Assembly (NCBI GenBank): GCA_002478225.1 | Contig: DLMV01000053.1 | Coordinates: 1 to 18,225 of the forward strand | Direction of reading: 5' to 3' | DNA: 18,225 nt | Source: Deltaproteobacteria bacterium UBA7527 | GTDB lineage: Bacteria > Desulfobacterota > Syntrophorhabdia > Syntrophorhabdales > Syntrophorhabdaceae | Shown: positions 1 to 7,195 of the stretch, piece after piece | Layout of the letters: each line of letters starts with the position of its first letter | Numbering within the stretch: position 1 is the stretch's first letter | Program-made: the position numbers and the translations under genes | The notes under the pieces: model-generated | Seen by the model: the letters and a program-made list of their open reading frames with translations, nothing else | Told to the model about the DNA's origin: nothing | Databases searched by the model: none

Positions 1-55
1 CTCCTCTCGCCCGAGAACGGGCTGGTAGTTCGCTCTTTGCTCTTAGCTATCGGTT

Positions 56-84
56 TTGCAATGCCGGCTGTTTTCTGCTACAAT
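56..84 (+). promoter_or_regulatory. Sigma-70 promoter of uvrA
   Basis: A -35 hexamer TTGCAA (56-61) and a -10 hexamer TACAAT (79-84) are separated by exactly 17 bp, which is near consensus. The expected transcription start is about 90-92, giving a leader of roughly 27 nt before the uvrA ATG. No Shine-Dalgarno sequence is visible in that leader. Confidence 0.6.
68..83 (+). promoter_or_regulatory. LexA-box-like site overlapping the uvrA -10
   Basis: CTGT (68-71), eight bases, then ACAA (80-83) differs at one core position from the enterobacterial LexA consensus CTGT-N8-ACAG. It covers the spacer and the start of the -10, where a repressor would block RNA polymerase. uvrA is an SOS gene in many bacteria. 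However, the LexA motif of this lineage is unknown, so this is a candidate only. Confidence 0.3.
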
Positions 85-117
85 ATTGCGGTTAAACCTG
101 ATCTCTAACCCCAGCAT

Positions 118-2958
118 ATGGACAAAATATTCGTAAAAGGCGCAAGGGAACACAACCTCAAGAATATCGACGTTACCATCCCCAGGAACAAGATGGTCGT
201 CATCACCGGGCCGAGCGGCTCCGGCAAGTCAACACTTGCGTTCGATACCATCTACGCAGAAGGTCAGCGACGATACGTAGAGTCCCTCTCTTCCTACGCC
301 CGCCAGTTCCTTGAGCTCATGGACAAACCGGACGTGGACTACATAGAGGGATTATCTCCTGCCATCAGCATTGAACAAAAAAACATAAGCAAGAACCCCA
401 GGAGCACCGTCGGCACAGTAACAGAGATATATGATTACCTGAGGCTCCTCTTTGCAAGGATCGGGCACGTCTACTGCTATGGCTGCGGAAAAGAGATCAA
501 GAGCCAGCATGCTCCTCAGATCGTTGACGCCATTCTCTCGCTCGGCCACGGGAAGAATCTCACCATCCTTGCGCCGATCGTTCGCGGAAGAAAAGGCGAG
601 TACCGGAAAGAGATCGATGATCTGAGGAAGCAGGGCTTCACTAAAATAAAGCTCAACAAAAAGGTCGTTGATCTCGCCGACGACATCCAGCTCGACAAGA
701 ACAAGAAGCACGATATCGACGTCATCATCGACAGGATCACCATCCGTGAAGGCATTGAGCGGAGGCTCTTCGAGGCGGTCGAGCTGGCCCTCAACAAAGC
801 AGGCGGCATCATCAAGGTAGAGACTGAAAAAGAGACCATGGTCTTCAGCGAAAAGTTCGCCTGCCCTGACTGCGGCATCAGCTACCCGGAGATCGCGCCG
901 CGGATGTTCTCCTTCAACAATCCCTATGGCGCCTGCCCGGCATGCCTCGGCCTCGGCGTAAAGGAGTATTTTGACCCCGCCCTTATCATCCCCAATCCCG
1001 ACCTCTCTCTCCGCGACGGCGCCGTCGTCCCCTGGGGCGAAAAAAATCCTGTCCATTTTATGCCTTTTCTCGAAGCGCTCGTCAATCATTACAAAATAGA
1101 CATCAGAAAACCTTTTAAGCAATTGCCCCAGGCAGTGCAGCAGGCGATCCTTTACGGCTCACAAGGCGAGCAGATCGAATTCTATACCGACCGGGGATCC
1201 AGGCGGGATTTCGCAAAACGATCCTTCGAAGGGGTCATCGGCGAGCTCGAGCGGGATTGGGACCGGGCTGACTACTACGAAAGGGAAAAGCTTGAACGGT
1301 TCATCAACCTCATCCCCTGCCCGGCATGCAGCGGCGCAAGGCTGAAAAAGGAGATGCTCTGGGTGAGGATAAATGATCTTAATATCGATCAGGTTGCGAG
1401 GATGACCATCACCGAGTGCTCGAAATTCTTCAATACCATCGTGCTTGCTGAAAAGGAAAAGGAGATAGCGCGGAATATCCTGAAGGAGATCATCTCGCGC
1501 CTGAAATTCCTCATCGATGTCGGCCTTGATTACATCAGCCTCAGCCGGAACTCTGCAACCCTCTCTGCGGGAGAGTCCCAGAGGATACGCCTCGCCACGC
1601 AGATCGGCTCAGGGCTCACGGGCGTTGTCTACGTCCTCGACGAACCAAGCATAGGCCTTCATCAGCGGGACAACGAACGGCTCCTTAACACGCTGAGAAG
1701 GCTGCGCGACCTCGACAATACGGTCATCGTTGTTGAGCATGATCATGACGCGATCGTGTCTTCAGACTACGTCGTCGATCTCGGACCCGGCGCAGGCGAG
1801 AACGGCGGCAACCTCGTCTTTCAGGGCTCTCCGGTCAAGCTCACGGAACACGCCGATTCCATTACAGGATTATACGTGTCAAAGAGACGCGAGATACATG
1901 TCCCCGGGAAGAGGAGAATACCAAAAGGATTTCTTAAGATCAAGGGCGCGCGGGTCAATAATCTCAAGAATATCGACGTCAATATTCCTCTCGGCGTATT
2001 TACAGCAATAACGGGCGTATCAGGTTCAGGCAAGAGCAGCCTCATCGTCGATACCCTCTATCCGCTCCTGAAGCAAAAACTCTACAGATCAAAAGACAGG
2101 GCAGGAGAATCTGATGGGATAACAGGATATGAGGCCATAGACCGGGTCATTGACATTGACCAATCACCGATAGGAAGGACGCCGCGCTCCAATCCGGCGA
2201 CCTATACCGGCGTCTTTACCCACATACGGGAACTCTTCGCAAAGCTTCCGGAATCCAGGATGCGGGGCTACAAAGAGGGGAGGTTCAGCTTCAACGTGAG
2301 GGGAGGCAGGTGCGAGACCTGCACAGGCGAAGGGTTTGTGAAGATCGAGATGCAGTTCCTGCCTGATGTCTACATCGTCTGCGATGCCTGCAAGGGCAAG
2401 AGGTATAACCGGGACACCCTCGAGATACGGTACAAGGGGAAAAGCATCGCCGATGTCCTCGAGATGACCGTTACGCAGGCAATGGAATTTTTTGATGCGA
2501 TGCCGCATATTAAGAGCAAGCTGAAGGTGCTCAACGAGGTAGGCCTCGGATACATAAGGCTGGGACAGGCGGCAACTACCCTCTCCGGCGGGGAGGCTCA
2601 GCGGATAAAGCTGTCAAGGGAACTGTCAAAGAGGGATACGGGAAAGACGCTCTATATCCTCGATGAACCTACGACGGGGCTCCACTTCGTCGATATAGAA
2701 AAACTCCTCCACGTCCTTGCAGAACTTATCGAGAGGGGGAATTCAGTGGTTGTCATAGAACACAATCTCGATGTCATCAAATGCGCCGATTACGTTATCG
2801 ACCTCGGCCCTGAGGGAGGCGACAAAGGCGGCAGGATCGTTACAAAGGGCTCGCCCGAAGAGGTCATGGAATCTCCTTCCAGCTACACCGGCATCTTCCT
2901 GAAAAGATACATCAAACCGTCATCCGGCATCGATCATCCAGCATCTGCCCTGTCATGA
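118..2958 (+). CDS. uvrA: UvrA, excinuclease ABC subunit A (DNA damage recognition ATPase)
   Basis: UvrA dimers, with UvrB, scan DNA for bulky lesions and load UvrB for nucleotide excision repair in the cytoplasm. The 946-residue product has the usual family length and is intact. The first ABC module has Walker A GPSGSGKS at residues 31-38, a zinc-module CxxC pair after the N-terminal domain (CYGCG), the insertion-domain cysteines (CPDC and CPAC), and the signature LSAGESQRIRL near residue 480. The second module has Walker A GVSGSGKSS, the C-terminal zinc finger (CETC and CDAC), the signature LSGGEAQRIKL, and a Walker B followed by DEPTTGLH. The start at ATG 118 is chosen because the family opens with a short Met then IxVxGAREHNLKN; there is no clear ribosome binding site. 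The TGA stop (2956-2958) is the first unit of a heptad repeat array. The gene stands alone on the + strand and converges with a methyltransferase. Confidence 0.98.
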   Translation: MDKIFVKGAREHNLKNIDVTIPRNKMVVITGPSGSGKSTLAFDTIYAEGQRRYVESLSSYARQFLELMDKPDVDYIEGLSPAISIEQKNISKNPRSTVGTVTEIYDYLRLLFARIGHVYCYGCGKEIKSQHAPQIVDAILSLGHGKNLTILAPIVRGRKGEYRKEIDDLRKQGFTKIKLNKKVVDLADDIQLDKNKKHDIDVIIDRITIREGIERRLFEAVELALNKAGGIIKVETEKETMVFSEKFACPDCGISYPEIAPRMFSFNNPYGACPACLGLGVKEYFDPALIIPNPDLSLRDGAVVPWGEKNPVHFMPFLEALVNHYKIDIRKPFKQLPQAVQQAILYGSQGEQIEFYTDRGSRRDFAKRSFEGVIGELERDWDRADYYEREKLERFINLIPCPACSGARLKKEMLWVRINDLNIDQVARMTITECSKFFNTIVLAEKEKEIARNILKEIISRLKFLIDVGLDYISLSRNSATLSAGESQRIRLATQIGSGLTGVVYVLDEPSIGLHQRDNERLLNTLRRLRDLDNTVIVVEHDHDAIVSSDYVVDLGPGAGENGGNLVFQGSPVKLTEHADSITGLYVSKRREIHVPGKRRIPKGFLKIKGARVNNLKNIDVNIPLGVFTAITGVSGSGKSSLIVDTLYPLLKQKLYRSKDRAGESDGITGYEAIDRVIDIDQSPIGRTPRSNPATYTGVFTHIRELFAKLPESRMRGYKEGRFSFNVRGGRCETCTGEGFVKIEMQFLPDVYIVCDACKGKRYNRDTLEIRYKGKSIADVLEMTVTQAMEFFDAMPHIKSKLKVLNEVGLGYIRLGQAATTLSGGEAQRIKLSRELSKRDTGKTLYILDEPTTGLHFVDIEKLLHVLAELIERGNSVVVIEHNLDVIKCADYVIDLGPEGGDKGGRIVTKGSPEEVMESPSSYTGIFLKRYIKPSSGIDHPASALS

Positions 2959-3008
2959 GCCATGAGCTGTAGTTCTGCCATGAACTATGAGCCATCAGCT
3001 ATGAGCTG
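2956..3008. repeat. Heptad repeat array at the uvrA 3' end
   Basis: Degenerate 7-bp units, several close to ATGAGCC or ATGAACT, run through the junction between the two convergent genes. Stops occur at 2956 (uvrA stop), 2963 and 2970; after one 4-bp phase shift the TGA/TCA series continues at 2981, 2988, 2995 and 3002. The TCA at 2995 is the TGA stop of the methyltransferase on the other strand. A perfect inverted repeat TAGTTC/GAACTA (2970-2975 and 2982-2987) lies inside. Confidence 0.7.
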
Positions 3009-3630
3009 TTTTTTCCGCCCGTGCCCATATATTCATCCCCAGTTCGAAATACCCTGTCCGGATGGCTTCCGCTGCGAACCCGCCCTGTTGGAGGATGGAA
3101 GAGATCTTTTTGGGAGAGTAGCTGTCCTTGTGTTCTTCGATCTCCGCGGCGCTGACAAGTCCGAGCCTCGCCATGGGCCGTAAAATCCCGTCGGTCCACC
3201 ATGCCGGGGTGGTCAGTATGTAGATGCCGCCAGGCTTTAAGATGCGGCGGATCTCTGCTGTAACTGCGGGAAGGCGTTCGGGCAGGATATGTTCAAATAC
3301 CGCGAGCATCGTCACCACATCGAAATGATCATCTTCGAAGGGGAGCTTCTCTTCTTGTTCGATATCGAAATTGGCGAGAACGATGTTGTCGCTGCCGCGG
3401 GTCCCACCCTCGCTGTCCTGTTGCGCTACCTTATCAAGACCGTATCGTTCGGCAAATAACGTATTGCGAAGGAAATACGGTGACGTTCCGCAGCCGATAT
3501 CAAGGATTCTCCCCGTGCGAAGCTGCGGCGGAATAAGGCTGTTCGCCATCCCGGCCCGCTTCTTCGCCAGAAATGCCTCCAGGAGGCCATAACCGCGGGT
3601 AACAGATTTAGCGCTTGGTTGATGGCTCAT
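2995..3630 (-). CDS. Class I SAM-dependent methyltransferase, substrate unknown
   Basis: This is a soluble Rossmann-fold methyltransferase of 211 residues from the chosen start. Motif I is ILDIGCGT (residues 42-49), followed by an acidic strand (YGLDK, about 63-67), FEDDHFDVV with VFEHI (98-114), and the post-motif LKPGGIYILTTP (131-142). These are the standard features of the Methyltransf_11/25 group, which also includes enzymes acting on lipids, quinones, sugars and small metabolites; nothing here fixes the substrate. A longer reading frame from 3678 is rejected because its first 16 codons are entirely repeat sequence. ATG 3630 is preferred because it keeps the conserved-looking GYGLLEAFLAKKR helix, but it has no ribosome binding site and itself lies in a heptad unit. 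Both ends of the gene therefore sit in repeat arrays. It is convergent with uvrA and shows no functional link to it. Confidence 0.85.
   Translation of the reverse strand: MSHQPSAKSVTRGYGLLEAFLAKKRAGMANSLIPPQLRTGRILDIGCGTSPYFLRNTLFAERYGLDKVAQQDSEGGTRGSDNIVLANFDIEQEEKLPFEDDHFDVVTMLAVFEHILPERLPAVTAEIRRILKPGGIYILTTPAWWTDGILRPMARLGLVSAAEIEEHKDSYSPKKISSILQQGGFAAEAIRTGYFELGMNIWARAEKTAHS
2996..3014 (+). terminator. Possible rho-independent terminator of uvrA
   Basis: A short stem CAGCT/AGCTG (2996-3000 and 3004-3008) with an ATG loop is followed directly by six T residues (3009-3014). It is preceded by a second hairpin (TAGTTC/GAACTA) in the same repeat array. The stem is short, but the T tract is correctly placed for transcription leaving uvrA. 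It lies inside the 3' coding end of the opposing methyltransferase. Confidence 0.45.
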
Positions 3631-3695
3631 AACTAGATCCGTAAGGCGTAAGTCGTGAGTCGTAAGGGGTTGAACCATTAACGCCTAACACCTGG
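3617..3695. repeat. Heptad repeat array between the antitoxin and methyltransferase genes
   Basis: Eleven consecutive units in strict 7-base phase (3617-3693) end in a CCTGG. Units include GGCGTAA, GTCGTGA, GTCGTAA and AACGCCT. The two halves are of opposite sense (GTAAGG-type, then CGCCTAA-type), around a GGGGTTGAA centre, so the transcript could fold on itself. The same layout recurs at 14601-14668. Read on the - strand it follows the antitoxin stop by about 42 nt. Confidence 0.7.
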
Positions 3696-3736
3696 ATTTA
3701 CTCTCCCGTTTTGAAAAACTATGGACAGCAAGTTGC

Positions 3737-4018
3737 TTACAGTGTTTCAAAGCCTTTTAGATAGTCATCGTAACCAACGGGCGATCTTATACCCACTGCT
3801 GCCAGCAGGTCTATTGTCTCGCTGATTGATAGCTCTAACTTTGATGCAAGGGTGCCAAGCGACAGTTTTCCATCTCCGTACAGGCTCATCATGGAAAATT
3901 TCCATCCTTTCTCCAGCAATTCTCTTGCCACTGTGGACTTGTCTTTGTTGACTATCTTTGAGAACTCGTCAAGCCTGCTGAAGTCCTTATCTTTCAAACG
4001 AAGGCTTATCACGGGCAT
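3737..4018 (-). CDS. UPF0175-like antitoxin partner of the PIN toxin
   Basis: This is a small protein of 93 residues beginning MPVISLRLKDKDFSRLDEFS after the initiator Met. It has the pattern of UPF0175/VapB-like antitoxins: an N-terminal DNA-binding segment, a helix (STVARELLEKGWKFSMMSLYGDGKLSLGTLASKLELSISETIDLLAAVGI) resembling the family's winged-helix or HTH region, and a short C-terminal tail for toxin binding. The ATG at 4018-4016 is preferred over an adjacent GTG at 4021. It overlaps the toxin stop as TGATG, and a perfect AGGAGG lies at 4030-4025, six bases upstream. It would neutralise the PIN toxin and, with it, repress their shared promoter. Family assignment is by pattern recognition and is fairly sure; activity is inferred from context. 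Confidence 0.75.
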   Translation of the reverse strand: MPVISLRLKDKDFSRLDEFSKIVNKDKSTVARELLEKGWKFSMMSLYGDGKLSLGTLASKLELSISETIDLLAAVGIRSPVGYDDYLKGFETL

Positions 4019-4512
4019 CACTTACCTCCTTTGATTCTTGTGAATGCATCATCAAGTATCCTCTGGTCATAGCGGGCGTAGGAGCTTAGCTTTTCGAAAT
4101 AATAGAGAGCGGCTGCCCTGTCAATTTCGCCCTTTTCAGCAAATCGTATCAGGAAATGCATGGCGGTGACGAAAGATACATTCAGTATCTTGCACGCTTT
4201 GATCGCAAGCAGATCATCGGTTGCAATGGGACACTTTTTTGTCAATGCCAGCACTATAGCTTCCGCCTCTCCGAAATGTGTTTTAAAATCCTTACAAAGC
4301 CTGGCAACGTCCTTCCGATTTGTTTTTTTCACGACCGCAATCGTGCCATCATCAATAAGCGTTTTAATAAGCCTGGCATCATCAAAGTCTCTGCCCGTGC
4401 ATTCTTTCATAACCGCTTCAGGTATGGTTGCCTGATAATTTTCTATGGTAAACCTCAGCAATCCCGTCTTTGCCAGAAGTATCAGTGTTGATGAATCAAA
4501 GACAACATCCAT
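4018..4512 (-). CDS. PIN-domain (DUF3368-type) toxin, probable ribonuclease
   Basis: PIN-domain toxins are Mg2+-dependent RNases that cut tRNA, rRNA or mRNA. This 164-residue protein carries the expected acidic residues: D6 in VVFDSSTLILLAK, E37 in PEAVMKE, E82/E84 in FGEAEAIVLAL, and D99/D100 in IATDDLLA. The opening strand and spacing match DUF3368-like PIN proteins, which typically sit beside UPF0175 antitoxins. The toxin gene is first and the antitoxin follows with a one-base stop/start overlap, so translation is probably coupled. ATG 4512 is the start because the first catalytic Asp follows within six residues; no ribosome binding site precedes it, and the predicted transcription start is only 2-3 nt upstream. 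Active-site residues look intact, so this is probably not a decayed module. Confidence 0.82.
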   Translation of the reverse strand: MDVVFDSSTLILLAKTGLLRFTIENYQATIPEAVMKECTGRDFDDARLIKTLIDDGTIAVVKKTNRKDVARLCKDFKTHFGEAEAIVLALTKKCPIATDDLLAIKACKILNVSFVTAMHFLIRFAEKGEIDRAAALYYFEKLSSYARYDQRILDDAFTRIKGGK

Positions 4513-4521
4513 ATGTTTACA

Positions 4522-4550
4522 AATATACTACAAATGTAGTCAGTACGCAA
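4522..4550 (-). promoter_or_regulatory. Promoter of the PIN/UPF0175 toxin-antitoxin operon
   Basis: Reading the - strand, TTGCGT (4550-4545) and TATATT (4527-4522) are separated by 17 bp. The expected start is about 4514-4516, against a toxin ATG at 4512, giving a nearly leaderless transcript. Confidence 0.6.
4527..4540. promoter_or_regulatory. Palindromic operator candidate of the PIN toxin-antitoxin operon
   Basis: The perfect inverted repeat ACTACA-AA-TGTAGT fills the promoter spacer and touches the -10 hexamer. This is the expected place for an autorepressor site of an antitoxin or toxin-antitoxin complex. Confidence 0.5.
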
Positions 4551-4604
4551 GGAAAAATTGAAACAGACTTCAAGCTGTCATTGCAAGAAGTTTTCTCTTT
4601 CCCG

Positions 4605-4693
4605 TTGTCATCGCGAGGAGTGTAGCGACGTGGCGATCTAAGGGTATAAATCTATTGATGGGATTGCCTCGCCCTGCGGGCTCGCAATGCCAA
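4605..4693. repeat. Palindromic intergenic element (TCATTGCGAG-type)
   Basis: About 89 bp with imperfectly complementary ends: CATCGCGAG (4609-4617) against CTCGCAATG (4681-4689). An inner pair, GGCGATC (4632-4638) against GATTGCC (4662-4668), adds to the fold. A degenerate extra start, GTCATTGCAAG, lies just before it (about 4577-4587). Related elements occur at 12722-12821 and, as half-elements, at 7901-7936 and 8752-8787. No transposase is present; it resembles a REP- or MITE-like non-autonomous repeat. Confidence 0.65.
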
Positions 4694-4713
4694 AACAGCT
4701 GCTCTATCCGTTG

Positions 4714-4741
4714 CCTTTCACTGCCTACTGCATACTGCCTA
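4714..4741. repeat. Heptad repeat array at the 3' end of the YfhO-family gene
   Basis: Units CCTTTCA, CTGCCTA, CTGCATA and CTGCCTA run in exact 7-base phase. On the - strand each begins TAG, TAT, TAG or TGA, and the first TAG (4741-4739) is the stop codon of the membrane protein gene. Confidence 0.65.
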
Positions 4742-7129
4742 CTCATTTTTGCTCCCCGCTGATTTATCGCGTCTCCACAGCCAAATGCACAGCAATATCC
4801 CGATGATCGTCAAAGCGAGTCCGATATAGAAGGACATGGGGATATATTTGAATACCACGGTATGCTTTCCTTTCGGCGCCTCAATGGCGCGGAAGGCGAG
4901 GTTCGCCCTGTATATCTTCGTCTCCTTCCCGTCCACATACGCCCGCCAGCCGGGATAGTAGGTGTCGCTAACATAAAGGAAGGCATCACCGTCTGATTCA
5001 TATTCCAGATCAAAGCTGTTCGCTTTATAGGAGAGAAGTCTAACCTTTCCTTGCAGATCTTTGTTTTCCTCAACTTTAGAACAATTGACATTTGAAGAGT
5101 TGACCCCGGGGGTCTCTTCAGAAAGGACCAATTCCTTTCTGCTGTCGAATGCATCCGATCGTAATTTCTCAATTACCGTCATATCGTCCTTTGCGTACGT
5201 TACCTTCGTAAAGAACAGGAACCTTCCGGGATACCGGGTATACTCGTATAGATATGCGGTCTTGTCTGCAACGTCCATGCTCTTCATCAAATCTAGTGCT
5301 CTTTCACCGGGCAATATCGAACGCTGCAACAGCACTTGTGATACGTCAACGCTCTTTACCAATCGCAGATCATTGTCGTCGACCTTGTAAGAAGTAATGA
5401 TATGACGCACCCCACTCATATCGAAAAACCTCTTAGCATCTGAGATCGAAGGTGCACTGCTCATTACTCCTAAAAAAGTCTCATGATGATTTACCTTCAT
5501 GACCTCTACCCCACCGGCAGAATATAAACGAAATAAAGGGGCATAATGAGGTAAGGTCATATACATATCAATAGGAGACAGCAATAATTCATTATTCGTT
5601 CTTTTCGTGGACAAATACCTTGCCGTTTCTAAATCGTCTGATAATTCGTTTACGAAACCCTTTTTCTCAATATACCCTGTCCACGGCATCGCAAAGTAAT
5701 AACCGTAGTTCGCAAGGAACAGGTCGAGCACTAATATTCCCGCAATTGTGTACATTGCGGTTTTTTTAAACCTTATCCTTAGAAATACAAGGAGCATGAC
5801 ACAAAACAAAAAAGAAAAAAGAAGGAACCTCTTGAGATTGTGTAAATTGAATCTTATATCGTTGTATGCGTCTGATGTGAATCCATGGATCTCAAGAAAC
5901 CTGTTCACGTCAATATCGAACAGATAAAGATAGCCCCAGAGCATAGCGAATACAAAACCCGAGTAGAACGAACAATATATGGCAAGTTTTGTTTTTTTAT
6001 CATTTAGTTCTAGGCCGTTTTTCAATCTGTCAAAACCAAGACCGGCGGTGATGGAAACAACAAAGAAAAAGAGGAACAGGAATTTCACAGGGTACCGTAT
6101 GCCATTAAAGGGTGGAATATGATAAAGCACCGAATAAAGGGGCGTATGGTTGCCCATGGCAAATAAAAAAGATGCAACTATGAATGCAAGGAATAACCAG
6201 CGTTTCCTGTCTCTGCTCATGAAGAAGAAGGCAGAAAGAGCAAAAGGGGCTATTCCTATATACATTGTCTTTAACCACGACTGATTCGACCAATATTTTT
6301 CTAAGGTTCTAAAATAACCGAACACATCGGGCATAAAAAACAGTATAAAATCATTCCATGCAAAAGACCAAGTTGTGGCTTCTTCATAACTTAACCCCGC
6401 ATGTCTTACGCTCCATACTTTCAATTCATAAAAGGGCAAGAGCTGCGCTGCGGAGAGAAGAAGGAAGACAAGTCCAACTGCTGATATCGCATTGAGCCTG
6501 AATAGGATATGCACCTTTTCGACGATCAAAACCCGTGGGAATATAGACACAACCACGAGGACAAAAAAGGTTATAATAACTATCTCCGGTGCACCCGCAA
6601 GGAACTCCATAGTCACGAAGATGCCCGTCAGTACAATATGCCTTGCCTGCCTGCCTTCTAAGTATTTTAAAAAGAACATCACGACCAGGGGAAACCACGG
6701 GACAGCCAAGAGATGGGTGAGGAGATTGTGGATAGAGAATAAATATCCAGAGAGCATAAATATTGCTCCACCCATAAATGAAGCAAGGGGCGATGCCTTC
6801 AGATACCTTAAGAACAAATATACGGTAAATCCTGCGAATACGAAATGAAGGATGATGATCCAGTTCCAGACAACATTGAAGGGCAGGAACAAATAGAATA
6901 TATGGGGCGGGTAAAAGATCCCCGGCTGAAGCGTGGCAAGAAGAGGGATACCGGAAGAGTTATATGGGTTCCACAGAGGCATCTGGAAAGATTTTACTAG
7001 GCTAACCCAGAGGTAACGTGGCGGAATAAAGAAAGCCGAAAGATCTCTTTCTACGAAAATATATGAAGATGAAAGTACTTTGTGAAAATAAAAAAAGGTC
7101 AGTAGAAAAAATATCGAGATTGCAATCAT
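4739..7129 (-). CDS. YfhO-family polytopic membrane protein (GT-C-like)
   Basis: The product is 796 residues long. It has an N-terminal membrane segment, then the family's extracytoplasmic start (VERDLSAFFIPPR, with an acidic pair, and PLWNPYNSSGIPLLATLQPGIFYPP), about a dozen hydrophobic helices up to residue about 480, a soluble region, and a C-terminal beta-rich segment ending YVSDTYYPGWRAYVDG. A last helix and a basic tail (LWRRDKSAGSKNE) follow. This architecture is typical of YfhO proteins, which share the GT-C fold of polyprenyl-phosphate-sugar-using glycosyltransferases. In Firmicutes YfhO is linked to lipoteichoic acid glycosylation; the substrate here is unknown. The gene follows pilA on the same strand with a hairpin between them. 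ATG 7129 gives a natural membrane start but has no Shine-Dalgarno: the hairpin ends six bases before it. The stop is formed by a heptad repeat unit. Glycan or pilin modification is inference from position only. Confidence 0.85.
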   Translation of the reverse strand: MIAISIFFLLTFFYFHKVLSSSYIFVERDLSAFFIPPRYLWVSLVKSFQMPLWNPYNSSGIPLLATLQPGIFYPPHIFYLFLPFNVVWNWIIILHFVFAGFTVYLFLRYLKASPLASFMGGAIFMLSGYLFSIHNLLTHLLAVPWFPLVVMFFLKYLEGRQARHIVLTGIFVTMEFLAGAPEIVIITFFVLVVVSIFPRVLIVEKVHILFRLNAISAVGLVFLLLSAAQLLPFYELKVWSVRHAGLSYEEATTWSFAWNDFILFFMPDVFGYFRTLEKYWSNQSWLKTMYIGIAPFALSAFFFMSRDRKRWLFLAFIVASFLFAMGNHTPLYSVLYHIPPFNGIRYPVKFLFLFFFVVSITAGLGFDRLKNGLELNDKKTKLAIYCSFYSGFVFAMLWGYLYLFDIDVNRFLEIHGFTSDAYNDIRFNLHNLKRFLLFSFLFCVMLLVFLRIRFKKTAMYTIAGILVLDLFLANYGYYFAMPWTGYIEKKGFVNELSDDLETARYLSTKRTNNELLLSPIDMYMTLPHYAPLFRLYSAGGVEVMKVNHHETFLGVMSSAPSISDAKRFFDMSGVRHIITSYKVDDNDLRLVKSVDVSQVLLQRSILPGERALDLMKSMDVADKTAYLYEYTRYPGRFLFFTKVTYAKDDMTVIEKLRSDAFDSRKELVLSEETPGVNSSNVNCSKVEENKDLQGKVRLLSYKANSFDLEYESDGDAFLYVSDTYYPGWRAYVDGKETKIYRANLAFRAIEAPKGKHTVVFKYIPMSFYIGLALTIIGILLCIWLWRRDKSAGSKNE

Positions 7130-7135
7130 TATATA

Positions 7136-7170
7136 TAAGAAAAGAGCTCTATAGACAAGCTCTTTTCTTA
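7136..7170 (-). terminator. 13-bp perfect hairpin between pilA and the YfhO-family gene
   Basis: TAAGAAAAGAGCT (7136-7148) and AGCTCTTTTCTTA (7158-7170) are exact reverse complements around a 9-nt loop. On the - strand the descending arm is T-rich (CTCTTTTCTTATATATA), so it can act as a terminator 26 bp after the pilA stop codon. It ends six bases before the next start codon and would also hide the region where a ribosome binds for that gene. Confidence 0.6.
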
Positions 7171-7195
7171 TTCGATCAGCAAATTATCGATCTTG

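Noticed and set aside
9..22. GCCCG-AGAA-CGGGC hairpin as a terminator of an upstream gene
   Set aside because: The stem is only 5 bp and no T tract follows on either strand; the upstream gene is outside the window.
352..1122. 256-codon open frame on the - strand inside uvrA
   Set aside because: It lies antisense to well-conserved uvrA codons, has no family features, and reflects codon bias of the real gene.
3631..3678. Longer methyltransferase N-terminus
   Set aside because: All 16 codons are heptad repeat DNA and contribute nothing recognisable.
3617..3695. CRISPR-like array
   Set aside because: Units are 7 bp, degenerate and directly abutting; there are no spacers of constant length and no cas genes.
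3708..3719. GTTTT/AAAAC inverted repeat after the antitoxin gene as a terminator
   Set aside because: Very short AT-only stem with a 2-nt loop; too weak to call.
4561..4738. Insertion sequence remnant
   Set aside because: Only a short palindrome is present; no transposase fragment or clear target duplication can be seen.
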